Counted from the first letter of the stretch, positions 35,351-47,828 are shown. The stretch is 64,000 nt of DNA from Epiperipatus broadwayi (GCA_028023455.1 JAQFVV010000042.1:4915739-4979738); one strand, 5' to 3'. Made by a program: numbers and translations. The notes: generated by a model not told the origin, from the sequence alone.

Positions 35351-36779
35351 AAAAATATATAACATCTTACAATAGTGCTATGTACCCAGAGGTTTGTGAA
35401 TAAAACCTTTTGGGTAATTAAATAAATAAAGAATGGAACAATTTGAATTTCAACAAATCAATTTATTTGTAATGATATAAATAAAAGTATAATTACTAAT
35501 AGAGTAAACTTTAATCTGAAACTGGTTAATCATAATTGGTCATGTGGGAATAGATTACATACTCACTCATATCAGTAATAAAAATATTGTCCATATGTCT
35601 ATAAATTTCCATTAATTGGATATCTTCACACACAAATATGATAGCTTTTATCAGGAAGACTTAACATCTACTTCAATTACTTTTCACCACAGGCTGACTA
35701 ATTTTACTTATATCTGCATCACAAGGCTACATACCCGGCTCATTTAAACCAATACTTAGTTCTCATTGCTAAGCTCGCAGGCTAACTTCTATATCCCTTC
35801 AGTTTGTGCATAAAACAGGAGCTAATTAGCACATCTATTCAAATCTCAATACTATATACTAATTTTCTAGACTACATATTAATATCGAGGTCATAATAGT
35901 AAAATATTGTCTGCATGCACACCTCAATAACTATTTACAATATATATATTTAGTTATACACACGATCCAAATAGACAACTCATATTCCTATATTTATACT
36001 GTACTAGTGACTTGCAGAACACATTTTTGCCTCCATTTAATAATTAAATTTTTTTTATATAACATTTTCATATTTATAAATTTTAAACTTTTTTAAATAA
36101 AAAATGATAAAATTAAGCATTTATACATTTTATTTTCGTGTCAAAATCAATCATTTATTTATTCCAATTGTTCATTGAATATTATATAACCTCTATTTCC
36201 AGAATGATTGCTTTATTCTGATATAATTTTCTCATATTATCACATCCTTATCTCATGTAAACATGAGTGGAAACAATGAAATCCACACAGTATTAAAAAG
36301 TTATGCCATTGTTTGCCACCAGGGAATAATAGTAGTTCAAAGATATTGGCACAGCTTATGTAGTATTTTACTTTTATAAAAGAAACTATTAAACTAAACT
36401 CACATAATACAGCAACAGGTTATGCCACAAGTAGTGTGACAAAAATTCAGCTTATATAGCATCTTTACCCATGCCCCAAACAACAGTCAGTACAGTACAA
36501 TAATCTTGCTACTGCTATTCAAGTATTATTAAATATATTTTGATTAGAATGCATCATATATCAGTAAAGGTAAGAGTAATATCTGCTCGTCTCTTCAAAT
36601 TGTAACAATCCATGGAAATATTCAATTTAACATATATAACTCTCTGGAGAAGTTTAAAATCATATTTGCAGAATGTCAAGAAAGATGCTATTCTTCCACA
36701 TTCTCATACCTATAAACAATAGCTTCTGGGTTTAAGTTCATATAAGAATTTGGGATTTGAAGTAAAAGATGATCCCTTT
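35351..36779. other. A+T-rich DNA without recognisable gene
   Basis: No coding or defined repeat was recognised. Confidence 0.4.
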
Positions 36780-36905
36780 CAACAAAAAACTCCAACAAAA
36801 AAGCTGAGCTAGCTTGTTTAGCTTCAGTGATTGTCATTTTATAGTAATTGTTAATTTCTTGGAAACATCAAAGGTTAAAGGTTATCTCTATTTACATGGA
36901 TATTA
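36780..36905. repeat. Interspersed repeat, related to 13940-14090
   Basis: Shares the blocks listed for 13940-14090. The class is unknown. Confidence 0.5.
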
Positions 36906-37455
36906 TCTCCTCATTTCTATTCTTTACTTTAATAATAATAAAGCATACATTTTTTAGAACCATTTTAATTTTGAAATAAACACATCTATCCATAAATTTG
37001 TATAATTGATTCTTTATTGATACGATCATTAGAATCTGAGTTTAATTGATAAAAAGAAAACAATAATAAAGTTAGGAAAACCAAATAAAAAATAATAAAT
37101 TTAAATATAACAATTAAAACTTCTAGTTAGCATTTCACCATTAATTATTATAATGCTGTAGTTTTGGTTAACAGGATATAAAGAAAGAGAAACTTGATAG
37201 CTACACTTTTCTTTTTAATGTAAAAAAAAATGAAATTCTGCTAGTTTTAGTTATTTAAATAATTGCTTAAAACTCAAAAGACACACCATTAAATCGTCTA
37301 AAACAGAGCTTTCATTTAAAACATTTAGTTAAGTTGATATTTTGATTCATAATGAAAAACTGAGTTGTTTCCCTTTTCTCTAATTTCATACTTTTATATC
37401 ACATATTTAAGAATAAAAATTACAAAAACCACTCTTCTTTGTGTTTGTGAATGAC
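36906..37455. other. A+T-rich DNA without recognisable gene
   Basis: Nothing was recognised. Confidence 0.45.
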
Positions 37456-37468
37456 TTATTTCAGATTA

Positions 37469-37780
37469 TCAGAAATATACTCTCTTATTTTTCTCCTTCA
37501 CTTTCTCTGCATACCATCATATAATCATATATATTACTTATAATAAATACTTCATTCATATACACTTTAATGCAAGTAATTTTCTTACAAACTTCTTTAT
37601 TTTCTTAGAGTTTCGACTGTCCAGCAGTCTTCATCAGAGTTCTATCTTCCTTTCAGTTTTAACTTCAATAAGAATGCTGAACAATCGAAACTGTAAGAAA
37701 ATAAAGAAGTTTTTAAGAAAATTACTTGCATTAAAGTCAATATGAATGAAGTATTATAAGTAATATATATATATATATGA
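37469..37780. mobile_element. PLE-like palindromic insertion with 13-bp target duplication
   Basis: Perfect 13-bp direct repeats 'ttatttcagatta' flank it (37456-37468 and 37781-37793). A left tail 'atactctcttatttttctcc' and following sequence (about 50 bp) is shared with 18045-18100. Arms 'tacttcattcatatacactt' and 'gtcaatatgaatgaagta' follow, with a (TA)n right end. Both arms contain the phrase 'aagaaaataaagaagttt', and the second half of the hammerhead-like core occurs again in the right arm ('caatcgaaactgtaag', 37683). Confidence 0.8.
37610..37637 (-). ncRNA. Hammerhead-like core, best-conserved of the family
   Basis: The minus strand reads CTGATGA, A, GACTG, loop CTGGA, CAGTC, GAAAC. Both conserved boxes are intact and stem II is a perfect 5-bp helix. 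One extra A separates CTGATGA from stem II relative to the canonical fold. Stem I and stem III partners are not obvious, so activity is uncertain. Confidence 0.5.
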
Positions 37781-37793
37781 TTATTTCAGATTA

Positions 37794-38212
37794 ACAAATG
37801 TAATCATTTTCCTGATAGTTTTAACATTGCATTAATGCAGAGAAGAAAAATCAGAGATATTATATATTAATGCAAGATTATCTACAAATTTAGAATTACC
37901 TCACAATTTACTTTCAAAAATATCATCCAATCCTTTTTATTATTATATTAGATCACACAGACCTCAAAATCTAATTCCTTGTCATTCAGAAGCTCTTACT
38001 AATAGGGTTCTCCCATAATTCCTATAATCAGCACATACAATAAGTATTTTATGAATAATAATATACTTCATCTTGATTTCAATCTATTCCAAAAGCCTTA
38101 AAACTAAAATAGAATTTATGATCTTATTGTCCAAACCATTTGCCATAATTTTATCTTTAAATTATTTTTGTACCTATATATTATTTTGTTCAATTTATTA
38201 GATTTTTCTATT
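37794..38212. other. A+T-rich DNA without recognisable gene
   Basis: Nothing was recognised. Confidence 0.5.
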
Positions 38213-38474
38213 GTTATTATTTTAATATGTATTCTGTAATTGGCCATTGGTTGTTGTTTTGCATGTTAAATAAAATTAAATGTAATCTTTACATAGTAAT
38301 GCATGCAATAGGCTAGTCAGAATGAAAATAAAGAGTGCAAGAAGTTATTATTTTAATATGTATTCTGTAATTGGCCATTGGTTGTTGTTTTGCATGTTAA
38401 ATAAAATTAAATGTAATCTTTACATAGTAATGCATGCAATAGGCTAGTCAGAATGAAAATAAAGAGTGCAAGAA
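38213..38474. repeat. Exact 131-bp tandem duplication
   Basis: 38213-38343 and 38344-38474 appear identical base for base (for example 'attctgtaattggccattgg' starts at 38231 and at 38362). No drift is visible, so it is either very recent or an assembly artefact. Confidence 0.9.
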
Positions 38475-38869
38475 GTAATCTTGTTTTATGGAAAGATTCA
38501 ATTGTTGAACTATTTTAAACTCTAATAAAAATCTTGCATATTCAAAGATCAAGCAAGTAAAAGTCAATTTAATTTCTTTTTATTGTATTTATGACATTAA
38601 AAAATTAATTATATTTTAGAATATATTAAAAATTAAATAGCATTATTTATTAAGAAAAAAGTCTTAACTGTTAATTATACTGCATTCTATTTTACAAAGG
38701 TTTCTATCAGTTCTAACCTCTAGAAGTGCACTCTGAAAGATCAATTTTAGCTATGCTCTCAAATAAATATGAAGATGTTCAAAACTAAAGACATTCAAAT
38801 ATCTTTCTTTGATTTTTATGCACTGTTACCATTTCCTAACTTGTAAGTTATAGACTATGAATATAATTG
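38475..38869. other. A+T-rich DNA without recognisable gene
   Basis: Nothing was recognised. Confidence 0.5.
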
Positions 38870-40130
38870 GTATATGTAGATGCTAATGTTATTTACCTAC
38901 TGCACCATTTTTTTCTCTCATAAATATTAAATAGTTATATGCTGGATAAAGAAACTTAACTATCTGCAAGCTTACAATAATTAAAAAGGTACTAGTACAT
39001 TTGCAGTACCCAACCACTTGATGGTGCTGCTTTTTGCCAAATGCACATCGATATACTGTTTTACAGCTTAACTTATGGCTAAACACTACAGCATTGTTGT
39101 TGTAGCCATAACAGGCTGCCTGATGGTGATGATTTCTATGCAAACATAATGAAATACTACACCCATTGTCTTATGACAGTATTCCTCAAGTGAGCACAAT
39201 TGACAGATCGCTATGGTATGATTTGATGGTAGCTGTATTTTAAGTATGTGAAACTCTTAACATATGCATTCCTGAATAATTGTCTTAAACCATAATTGAA
39301 GTAGTAGTGCATAGTAAGAATTAAAAATACTAGAATATAGATACTAATATTATTTATCTATTGTAGCCTTTATCTGGCAATACCCTGCATTTTCATGGAA
39401 TGTTGCAAGACTATTACTTCGAACCCTGATTTTCACATGGGCAGTTTTAGACAGAACATTCTAGTGCTAATACTTCAATTTTTTAAAAATTGGAATGAAA
39501 AATACCACTACATAGGATAAACTTAATAATTAAGAAGATGTCACAGAAACATCTCGCATTGCAATTTTTTTTATGCATTCCACATTGGTAATGTTACCTT
39601 TAAAATCAGTATCTAGATTATAATATTAATTATTTACTGCAATATTTTTCCTGTCATAAATAATTAAAATTTTAAAACTGAATAAAAGAAATTTTTTTTT
39701 TTTAAGCACACAACAGTAAAAAATATTGGAATATAGAAGCTATTTACTTATTGTCAAACTTTATGTAGCAGAATTCTACTTTTCACACGGACAGTTTTAC
39801 CTAGGAAATTCCAGAGCAATTAATTAAAAATTTTAAAAAAATTGAAGTAAAAAATACCAATACTGCATAAACTTAATAATGAAAAACTGTCATAGAGAAA
39901 TCATGTACCATGAAATTTTTTTATAAATTTTACATTGGTTAAATTTTTATCATTTCAAATTAAATTTTTGTGCTTTCATAAATATTAAATGAATACATTT
40001 TTTAAAGCTGAGAAAAGAAACTTAAATTATTTGTAATCCCACAAAAATCATAAATACTGCATGGGGTCCTTAATCACACTTAATTTTCAGATTTGTAAAC
40101 ATATGTAATTCTTGTGATATTAAAATTATA
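38870..40130. repeat. Degenerate tandem array, unit about 350 bp
   Basis: Motifs recur in the same order. 'ttttcaca.gg.cagtttta' is at 39430 and 39780; 'aaaaataccactac..' and 'aaaaataccaatac..' at 39500 and 39850; 'aacttaataat.a.gaa' at 39518 and 39868; 'ctcataaatattaaat' variants at 38920, 39650 and 39975. The copies are strongly diverged, indicating an old satellite-like array. Confidence 0.5.
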
Positions 40131-40208
40131 TGCAAACAACATTTTTTTTCAAATAATAGGTTTGATAAAAGCAGATTGATATAATATCTGAGTAATATTC
40201 AATTATAG

Positions 40209-41335
40209 TTTGTGATGTGATAAGGCTACTCCTTTATCAAAGTCAGGAATCTCTCAGCCATTTATGCTCAGAGAAATTCTTTTCTATCCTGCTCCATGCC
40301 CTTTTGACATCACCTTTGTCCATTCTATGGCTTTTATATCTAAATCCCCCTTATCTTTTTCCAAACCCAGCATAAAAACCAAGAACCCACTTTCTGTATA
40401 ATCATTTTATTTACATTTATTCTCTCACAACTTTATTATTTGTATCCTTTCTGCTTATAAGCATTTACATTCAATTAACAGATGCCTAATATTTTCCATG
40501 CCTTTCTAACTTGCAGACTAAATCACCCACATTCCTCCATTTATTTGTATATTTCCTTGCTGCTAATGATCCTGTTTGAGCCTTAAAAAGTAAATGACTT
40601 TCCATGCTATTATCATAAATTAACTCGCCTAATATTCTGTTTAGTTCTATATATATTTAAACTCTTTACTCTTCATGATAATTCTCCATTTCTCCAGCTC
40701 CTTATTTTTTTATTTATGCATCTATTCTTCTATCCCATTATAACACTTAACAATTCTCCCAACACAATTATTACACCTTTTGTACAGGGATACAGACATA
40801 AAATCTTTATCCAAATCTTCTGCATACTATACTACCTTTCTCACCCATCTTGTTGCTTGTCCTTTACTCATAATTCAATTAAATACTCTTACTATCCATA
40901 AATTGCAATCTACCGAACATTTTCATTTTTCCCCCATCTCTCATATAAAAACTTGACCATCCTATTTCTCCTTGAATTGCCACCATATATGCAAAAACAT
41001 TATATAACACCAATGTTATTGCTATTGGTCTATAATTATTTATCTTTCCTTTAAATAATAGCCTCACCCTTGTATTATTCCAGCTATCTGGAAATTGTCT
41101 TCTGTGCCATCTTACTAAAATGTGATAATATATTTAATTTGCCCTATTCTACAAATTCATCACTATCTCTGCTGCTCATCCATCTAAACATCTTGTTCTT
41201 CCACATTTCACCTTTTTTCCTGCATCATTCAATTTATTTTCTGTAGACCTAATATTTCCATTACTATGTGCTTTTTGCTTGTTATCATTCTGTCCTTCAC
41301 ATCTAACATCTTTTCTATATCCATTACATATTTAT
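40209..41335 (-). pseudogene. LINE ORF2 RT part with core deletion, and 3' end, copy A
   Basis: 'VRLLFKGKINNYRPIAITLV' (about 41075-41020) is the start of the RT domain. It joins directly to the C-terminal coding region at about 40980, skipping the segment that copy B retains at 44315-45150 (about 835 bp, including the catalytic box). The joint 'gaattgcc|accatatatgcaaaa' shows short homology (TGCCA) to both edges in copy B. The 3' end lies at about 40209. Confidence 0.75.
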
Positions 41336-41339
41336 TTAA

Positions 41340-42520
41340 GATTATTTCTAATTCTTCTCTGGAGTTACTCTTTTTCTCCACCATTTAGTAATATTATTTT
41401 TCTCTCCCCTACTTTCTTTCTTTAATATATTTCCAAAATTTTTTACTCCCATTACTTCCCCTTTTATAATATCCTGCAATAATTTACTATTTAATTTCAT
41501 TTTCTCTATATAATTATCTATTTTAGCCAAATTCTTTTTAAAAAAATAGTTTTCTCACTTAGTATTAGCATCTTTTTCATTTTCTTTGTTTTTAATAGTA
41601 TATTTATATTCTCTGCATGCTTTTTCTTTTCTCTTTTACACTTTTACTAATTCTCACTTTTCTATTACTTTTATTCTTCTGAATATTCTCACCTAAAACC
41701 CTATTTGACACTTTTTCTACTTCACCACACCAGTCCTTATATTTATCCACAACAAACTTTTCCATTATTTCTTTTACTTTTAACTTATTCTTATCATTTA
41801 CTTTCCATACACATCTTTCATTATTCTTTCTACTTCTATTACTACTTTCCATCACATTACTATTTCTGTTATAAATAAATTATGACGATTATTACATACT
41901 CTCTCATCATTATCAAACATTTTAATTTTCTGCATTTTGTTCATTCCCTCTTTCTACTAATACTATTGTGTGAAAATATATTATTTGTAGCCCATATGTA
42001 TTGCCTCTCATAAATAGTTGTTAAATTTCCAATGTTCAAATTCACTCTAATTTTTTTGAAAAGCTGTTCATTCTTGTTATTTACATCATCGAACTTCTTC
42101 AATATGCCCATTCATATCACCTATAAGCATTGTTTTCTTAACTAGGCATTCATATGTGCTACTGTTCCATTACACTATAGTTTGACTATTTCCAGTGGTC
42201 ATATACACTATAATCATCACCCATTCTTGTCTTTCTAATCTTATTGCAAATCACAAATGTATTTAAATATTTTTTTGACATAACTACTATACCACCACCC
42301 CTTTTTTCTATTTTTTTCTATTTATATTCTGCCATACCAAATTTTCCAGTGTAGATTCTTCTTCTTCTCTTAGATGTTATTCCACTATTACTAATGCCTT
42401 AAACGCTTCATTTTTAAATGCTTTGTTTAATTCCACCCACTTTTCTTGTCTCCTATCACTTTTCTCTCACTACACTTTTATACATTTTTTGACTCTTTCT
42501 TCTCTATTACATTTGTAATT
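41340..42520 (-). pseudogene. LINE ORF2 endonuclease and linker, copy A
   Basis: Reading from 42450: 'QEKWVELNKAFKNEAFKALV' is followed by a damaged 'VETHLREEEE', the E-containing APE motif. Then come 'GGGIVVMSKKYLNTFVICNK' (about 42300-42240) and 'GDMNGHI'-like text (about 42130). The linker 'KDWCGEVEKVSNRVLGENIQ' and 'KNKSNRKVRISKSVKEKR' (41750-41640) is shared with copy C (49750-49640). Stops interrupt all frames. Confidence 0.7.
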
Positions 42521-42599
42521 AGTTTGTTGATCATTGGTTTTACAGACCCATTACCTCTCCACATCTAAATTTATATCTGTATCAGCTACTCTTTGTTTA

Positions 42600-43400
42600 T
42601 TTCTTACATCCCATCCATTCTTAGTCTTCTCTTTGATAATATTGTAATTTAAAACCCTATCCCTCTTTATAAGTTTCTTGAACTATAATATTTTTCATAA
42701 ATCAAACCCCCTTAGTTAAGTTCAATCCATCTTTACTATACAACTCCCTCTTACTAATACACAAATCCCACACATCCACAAACATAACATTTCTGTCACA
42801 TAATTTTTTCAATCACTCATTTATAGAAAATTCTCTATCTAACATATACCTAATGTTGAATCTTTGATAGTAATCCAATTACTCCTATTCTTCTTTAAAT
42901 TTTATTCAAACTACTAATCAATTCTTTGTACTCATCCATAACTGTCTCTGATGGCTCTGACAAATTATTTGTCTCTACCATAATATAAACATCTCTTTTC
43001 CCTTCTTTCTTTACCTTATCTATAATATCCCTAATTTTAGCTCCAGACAAACATACCCTTACATACTTATTTCTATTTTCCCTTACAATTAGATTTCCAC
43101 ATCCTCTAATTAGCAACTCCCCCTATCAAGACTGTCTCATAGTTTACTTTCCCTACTTCATCTGTAGCATTCACTTCCACCTCCTGTATTTCTTATCTAC
43201 TTCTTATTTCTCTTTATTAATTTCTTGATCTGCTCACACTTTATGTCTAAAACTTTTAATTTCACTTCTACATCCTTTACCTCTCCCTCTACCTTACTTA
43301 TTCTTTGCCTAAGTGTCCCCATTGCACTATTTATTTTGTCATCCATATCTATGATCACTCCATATACTCCATTCTACTGTCCTTATCTACATTTTCCTCC
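42600..43400 (-). pseudogene. LINE ORF1 remnant with SGNH/esterase-like domain
   Basis: A short coiled-coil-like segment comes first ('KINSAMGTLRQRISKVEGEV' near 43330-43280). Then comes 'RVCLSGAKIRDIIDKVKKEG' with 'DVYIMVETNNLSEPSETVMD' (43040-42930), the GAKI...D(V/I)...TNN pattern of SGNH-fold domains found in ORF1 of CR1/L2-type LINEs. Further on 'LRGFDL'-type text replaces the catalytic 'DGLHL' block. The GDS motif at the start of the SGNH fold is degenerate. At least three frameshifts are present. Confidence 0.6.
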
Positions 43401-43495
43401 ATTTCTGCTTTCTCTTTAAATTATCTACACTTAAAAAAACATTTTTTCACCTCTTTTATCACATTTATACATTATCTACAAAACCACACACCTTT

Positions 43496-45325
43496 TTGTG
43501 ATGTGATGCACTATGGCTTCTCCTTTATCAGAGTCAGGAATCTCTCAGCTACTATGCCCAGAGAAACCTGTTAACCAACTTCTTTCCCTTTTCACTTCCC
43601 ACCCTATGTTTTTTTCATATTCTCTCTCCATCCTATTTCCACATTATCATCTTTACCCATTCTATGGCGTTTATATTTAGATCCCTCTTATCTATTTTCA
43701 AACCCAGCATAAAAATCCAAGAACCCACTTTCTGTATAATCACTTTGTTTATATTTATTCTCCCACAACTTCATTATTTGTATCCTTTCTGCTTGTAAGC
43801 ATTTACTTTCAATTGGCAAATGCCTAATATTTTCCACACCTTCTTTACATAAATCACCCACATTCCTCCATTTATATAAATATTACCTTGTTGCTAACAA
43901 TCCAGTTTGAGCCTTAAACAATAAACTATTTTCCTTGCTATTATCATAAATTAACTTACACCCAATGTTATGCTAACTTCTATATTTTTTTTTACTCTTT
44001 ATACTAGTTCTCCGTCTCTTCAACCCCCTATTTTTTTTATTAAAGCATCTATTTTTCTATACCATTATTTGCCACTATAACACTCAACAATTCTCCTAAC
44101 ACAATCATCTCAACTTTTGTATAAGTACATTGACATAAAGTGCATACTGTATTAGCTTTCTCAACAATCTTGGTGCCTGTCCTTTACTCGTAACCCAATT
44201 AAATACTATTTTGACTATTCTCTTCTATCCATAAATAGCATTTTTATTTTTGCTTTTTGCATTTCTCATATAAAAACTTGATGATTCTATTTCTCCTTGA
44301 ATTGCCTGCTTTGCCATCCACACATCTGCATCTAATGAATGTCTTCCTACTTCTCTTTGTACTTTTTCTAAGTAATCTAACAACCCTTTACTAACACATC
44401 ACTAACCCTGCTGCTCTCTTCACTACAATTCTTGCTACATCATATTTATTATAAGAAAACACTATTAATTTCTTTATTAGTCCCTTTCTTTTCTTTGCTT
44501 CATTTATCAATTTTTTCTCCTATTCATCCAACCAATTTCTCTGATTACTTAAGATGATTCCCAAATTGTTATATTTATTCAAATTGTTATACCTATTCAC
44601 CACATTTAACTTTATATCCCCTAATAAAAGTTATTTCTCTTCTCTTCTCTGAACATTTATCATCATTATTTTTTATTTTTCTTCACTAAATTGAATAAAT
44701 TCCCATCCCTTTACCCACTCTTGTGCACATCTCCAACATAACTTCCATATCTTCCTTACTTTCTGTGCATAAGAAAATATCAGCAAATAACAGACCTGAT
44801 ATTATATATTTATCTTTCCAATTGTATCTCTAACCCTTTCAATTGATCTCTCCAATTAACTTTGTTTCTATATTTCCTAATTGATACATATAGTAATTAT
44901 TCTCATACAATCTTTTAATAAGATCCACTAAAGCTCCATTCATTCATAAATTTACTGAACATATTTATAATCTATTTCTTTCTACTCTATCATATGCCTT
45001 CTCTACATGTATAAAGACCATATATAACTGTCTAACTGTATTCCCACTCATACCTATAAGTTGTGTAACTATAAACAAATTATCTCCTATATGCCTATCA
45101 GATCGAAAATCTTGAATTTCTCCCACTATATTATTTTCTTTCATCCATTTTGCCAACCTATGCAAAAACTTTATATAACACTGATCTTACCACTATCAGT
45201 CTATAATTGTTTACGTTTCTATGGTCCTTGCCCTTTCCCTTAAATAATAGTCTTACTCTTGTTTTATTCCAGCTATCTGGAAATTGTGTCTTCTTTGCCA
45301 TCTTATTAAATATGATAATAAATTT
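43496..45325 (-). pseudogene. LINE copy B: ORF2 RT and 3' end, 5'-truncated
   Basis: The minus strand reads 'MHRLAKWMKENNIVGEIQDF' then 'LYMVFIHVEKAYDRVERNRL' (45160-44965), the RT fingers and palm A with the expected 'D.EKAYDRV' block. The catalytic box near 44790 reads FADI where FADD is expected. The C-terminal part 'VVNRYNNLNKYNNLGI' and 'LINEAKKRKGL' lies around 44600-44480. The 3' terminal signature at 43500 equals that of copy A. The 5' break is near 45325. Confidence 0.8.
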
Positions 45326-46320
45326 TGTAATTTCAAGTAATGATTATAATACCAAGTAGTTATAATGTAAATTAAATAATTAAATTTTTTTTTTTTACAT
45401 ATTTTTTTTAAAAAAAAAAATTGACTTCCTATCTTTTTAAGATAATCCCTAGTTGAAGCAGTGAACTTGAGATGCAAATATGGCAGCCCATTGAATATAT
45501 TCAAATTTGTCATATTTTTAAAATTTCTTTCATGCACATTAACACCTACATAATATTCTTATTTTAAACAAAATTTAATTGAATTTCATATATTTATTTC
45601 CTCATTTTTTTAAATATATATTTTGTTAAAATGATGTATTCTTGTTTAATATTAATAATAAATAAATATTTTTATTTAAAATGTTTGTATTACAAATAGT
45701 AAAAAAAATCGGTATAATAGCTAACTATAAATAAATTACATACATATTTTTTATATATTTTACTGAATCCATTACTAATCTGTAATATTCACAATAAATT
45801 TATCATTTCTTACTTTTTAATGAGCTGTAAAATTACCAGCAATATATTACTACCTGTAAACAAAAAGATCTCAAATTCAGTTTTTTTTAAGCCTTTTTTA
45901 TTTTATTTTACTTTTTAAATTCTGTTAATTATCTTTTTTCCTAAGGCAATCTACCAACTTTTCTCTTTTTATGGTTATCTCTAAAATTTTACCTCCAATC
46001 TTCCCTTCTTAACATTATCCATTGACTTTTCAGGAAATGCACAATTTAAAATCTCTTTCCTTTTCATTTATTCATCATCTATACCCTCTCCCTCCCGTTG
46101 ACAACTTTATTCCAAAATACAGCAATCAGATATATTTCACCTTGATAAACTACCAGATTTCTAATTTCTTTATTATTATCTCTATTAATTCCAAATATTC
46201 AAAAATACTCATTTGATCAATGATATTCCTGGACGATTAACATATTTAATCTTCTCTGTTTTATTAATATATGTAATAATATTATAATTCGATGTCTGTA
46301 TTTCTTCAAATCAATATACT
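45326..46320. other. A+T-rich DNA without recognisable gene
   Basis: Homopolymer A and T runs occur at 45387-45421. Nothing else was recognised. Confidence 0.45.
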
Positions 46321-46682
46321 AATCTTATAATTGAATATTTATAAATACAATGATTAGATATATGTAAAGTATAACTTTAAAAATTTTATCCACTTAGGAG
46401 AAATAAATAATTTATTGACCATAATAAGTAAATTATAATAATGTAAAAATATTGCAAATTGAAAAAAATAACAACAAAAGGAAAATAAAGGAAGCTATGC
46501 TAATATACAAATACAGGCAGCAAACATTAAGATCACGGAATTGTGGGAAGGTTAGTCTTTCAAAGTATTAATTGACAAAGAATACAAGGATAGTTGAAAG
46601 TGCTCCTAAGTGGATACAATTTTTAAAATTATATTTTACATATATCTAATTACTGTATTTATAAATATTTAATTATAAGATT
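46321..46682. repeat. Palindromic (fold-back) repeat
   Basis: Arms of about 80 bp, 46321-46400 and 46604-46682, are inverted copies (for example 'ttagatatatgtaaa' against 'ttttacatatatctaa'). The right arm abuts a (TA)n(CA)n tract. No target duplication could be resolved because of the microsatellite. Confidence 0.65.
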
Positions 46683-47453
46683 ATATATATATATACACAC
46701 ACACAGGCAATAATAAAAATTTAAATCATTCCCATTTGCTAATAAATATTATATATGTATATTGCTATTAATTATTTGTACTGAATCTTATATAAAGGCA
46801 AAGGAAAACTGTTTTTATGCAACTTGTTCCAGGCAAAAACCTTTCCAATAGCTTTTTGAAGAATAACAATACAGGAAAGGCATTATTCAGCTGAAAACTT
46901 CTATGTGGTGATAGTTTTAATAGTTTTTCCATGTTTATTTTTTCCTTAGTTAAGTATAGGTAGCTACCCATTTAATATATGATCATGAGATAATTGCTTA
47001 AGTTATCCGCAAGCTTGCTATTAATAAATGAAAAGAACTAAGCCTGTTTATAACCTGAATTTTTTTTATCAGTTTACCCAGATGACATTCAAACACTAGA
47101 ACCGAGACATGGTAGATGGATATACTAATCACTATATCGTGAAACCTTTATTCATACTCATATTCAAATAAGATGATTTTCAATGATGAACCCATTTTGA
47201 AAAATTATGCAATTTTTAAAAGTTTTATATTATGAATATGTAGATATAGAAGTTCTTTGAAGAAAACTGTTAAGTGATCAAAATGTTGGCATGCTTAAAA
47301 AAAAAAAAACTTGCAAATATCAAATGTGGAAAAGAAATTATTAATATTAAATAAAATGCAATGTTAAAAGAGAAACTATTTAAATAATAAAATTTGAGTA
47401 CAAAATCTTTGCTAATCATATAATTATTGGTAAATATATATAATTGTAAAAAA
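46683..47453. other. A+T-rich DNA without recognisable gene
   Basis: Nothing was recognised. Confidence 0.45.
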
Positions 47454-47467
47454 TATTATTTCATATT

Positions 47468-47814
47468 TAATATATAGGGTATATGAGCACAGACTTTCAC
47501 ACGACCCACCACTTTCCATCTATCTCACAACACTGATACACTTTAACACATATATGTCGAAAATATAAATAATCATCAATATGTGTATTTCATGCTAAAA
47601 CAGCAATCATCAGTTGGTCCAGATTATCATCTCACATATATGCAATACGTGCTCAGTTATATATTAAGATAGCCAATCTTTATACTTTAATGTGTTCAAG
47701 GGTATCAGTGTTATGAGATAGAGTGGAGAGTGGTGGGTCGTGTGAAAGTCTTTGCTCATATACCCTATATATTACATATATAGACACAGGTATATAATAA
47801 GCCTGTATTTCAGT
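47468..47814. mobile_element. PLE-like palindromic insertion with 14-bp target duplication
   Basis: Perfect 14-bp direct repeats 'tattatttcatatt' flank it (47454-47467 and 47815-47828). The arms run 47469-47556 and 47690-47775 ('gggtatatgagcacagactt' against 'aagtctttgctcatataccc'). A 39-bp tail (47776-47814) follows the right arm. The loop contains a hammerhead-like core. Confidence 0.75.
47588..47613 (-). ncRNA. Hammerhead-like core
   Basis: The minus strand reads CTGATGA, T, TGCT, loop GTTTT, AGCA, T, GAAA. Both boxes are intact and stem II has 4 bp. Stems I and III are not convincing. Confidence 0.45.
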
Positions 47815-47828
47815 TATTATTTCATATT

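Larger units (their letters stand above)
40209..43490 (-). mobile_element. LINE (SGNH-ORF1/APE-RT family), copy A
   Basis: The minus-strand order is ORF1 remnant (43400-42600), endonuclease (42520-41900), linker (41870-41340), RT N-terminal part (41330-40990), then the 3' region to 40209. It ends in the signature 'ctcctttatca.agtcagga' next to 'gtgatgtgat', which also ends copy B at 43500. The domain content (ORF1 with SGNH-like domain, APE-type endonuclease, RT) resembles the CR1/L2 group, but clade assignment needs phylogeny. The RT core is deleted and there are many stops. Confidence 0.8.

Noticed and set aside
40716-43574. Plus-strand open frames at 40716, 43225, 43305 and 45061
   Set aside because: They lie antisense to the minus-strand LINE coding and have no protein character of their own.
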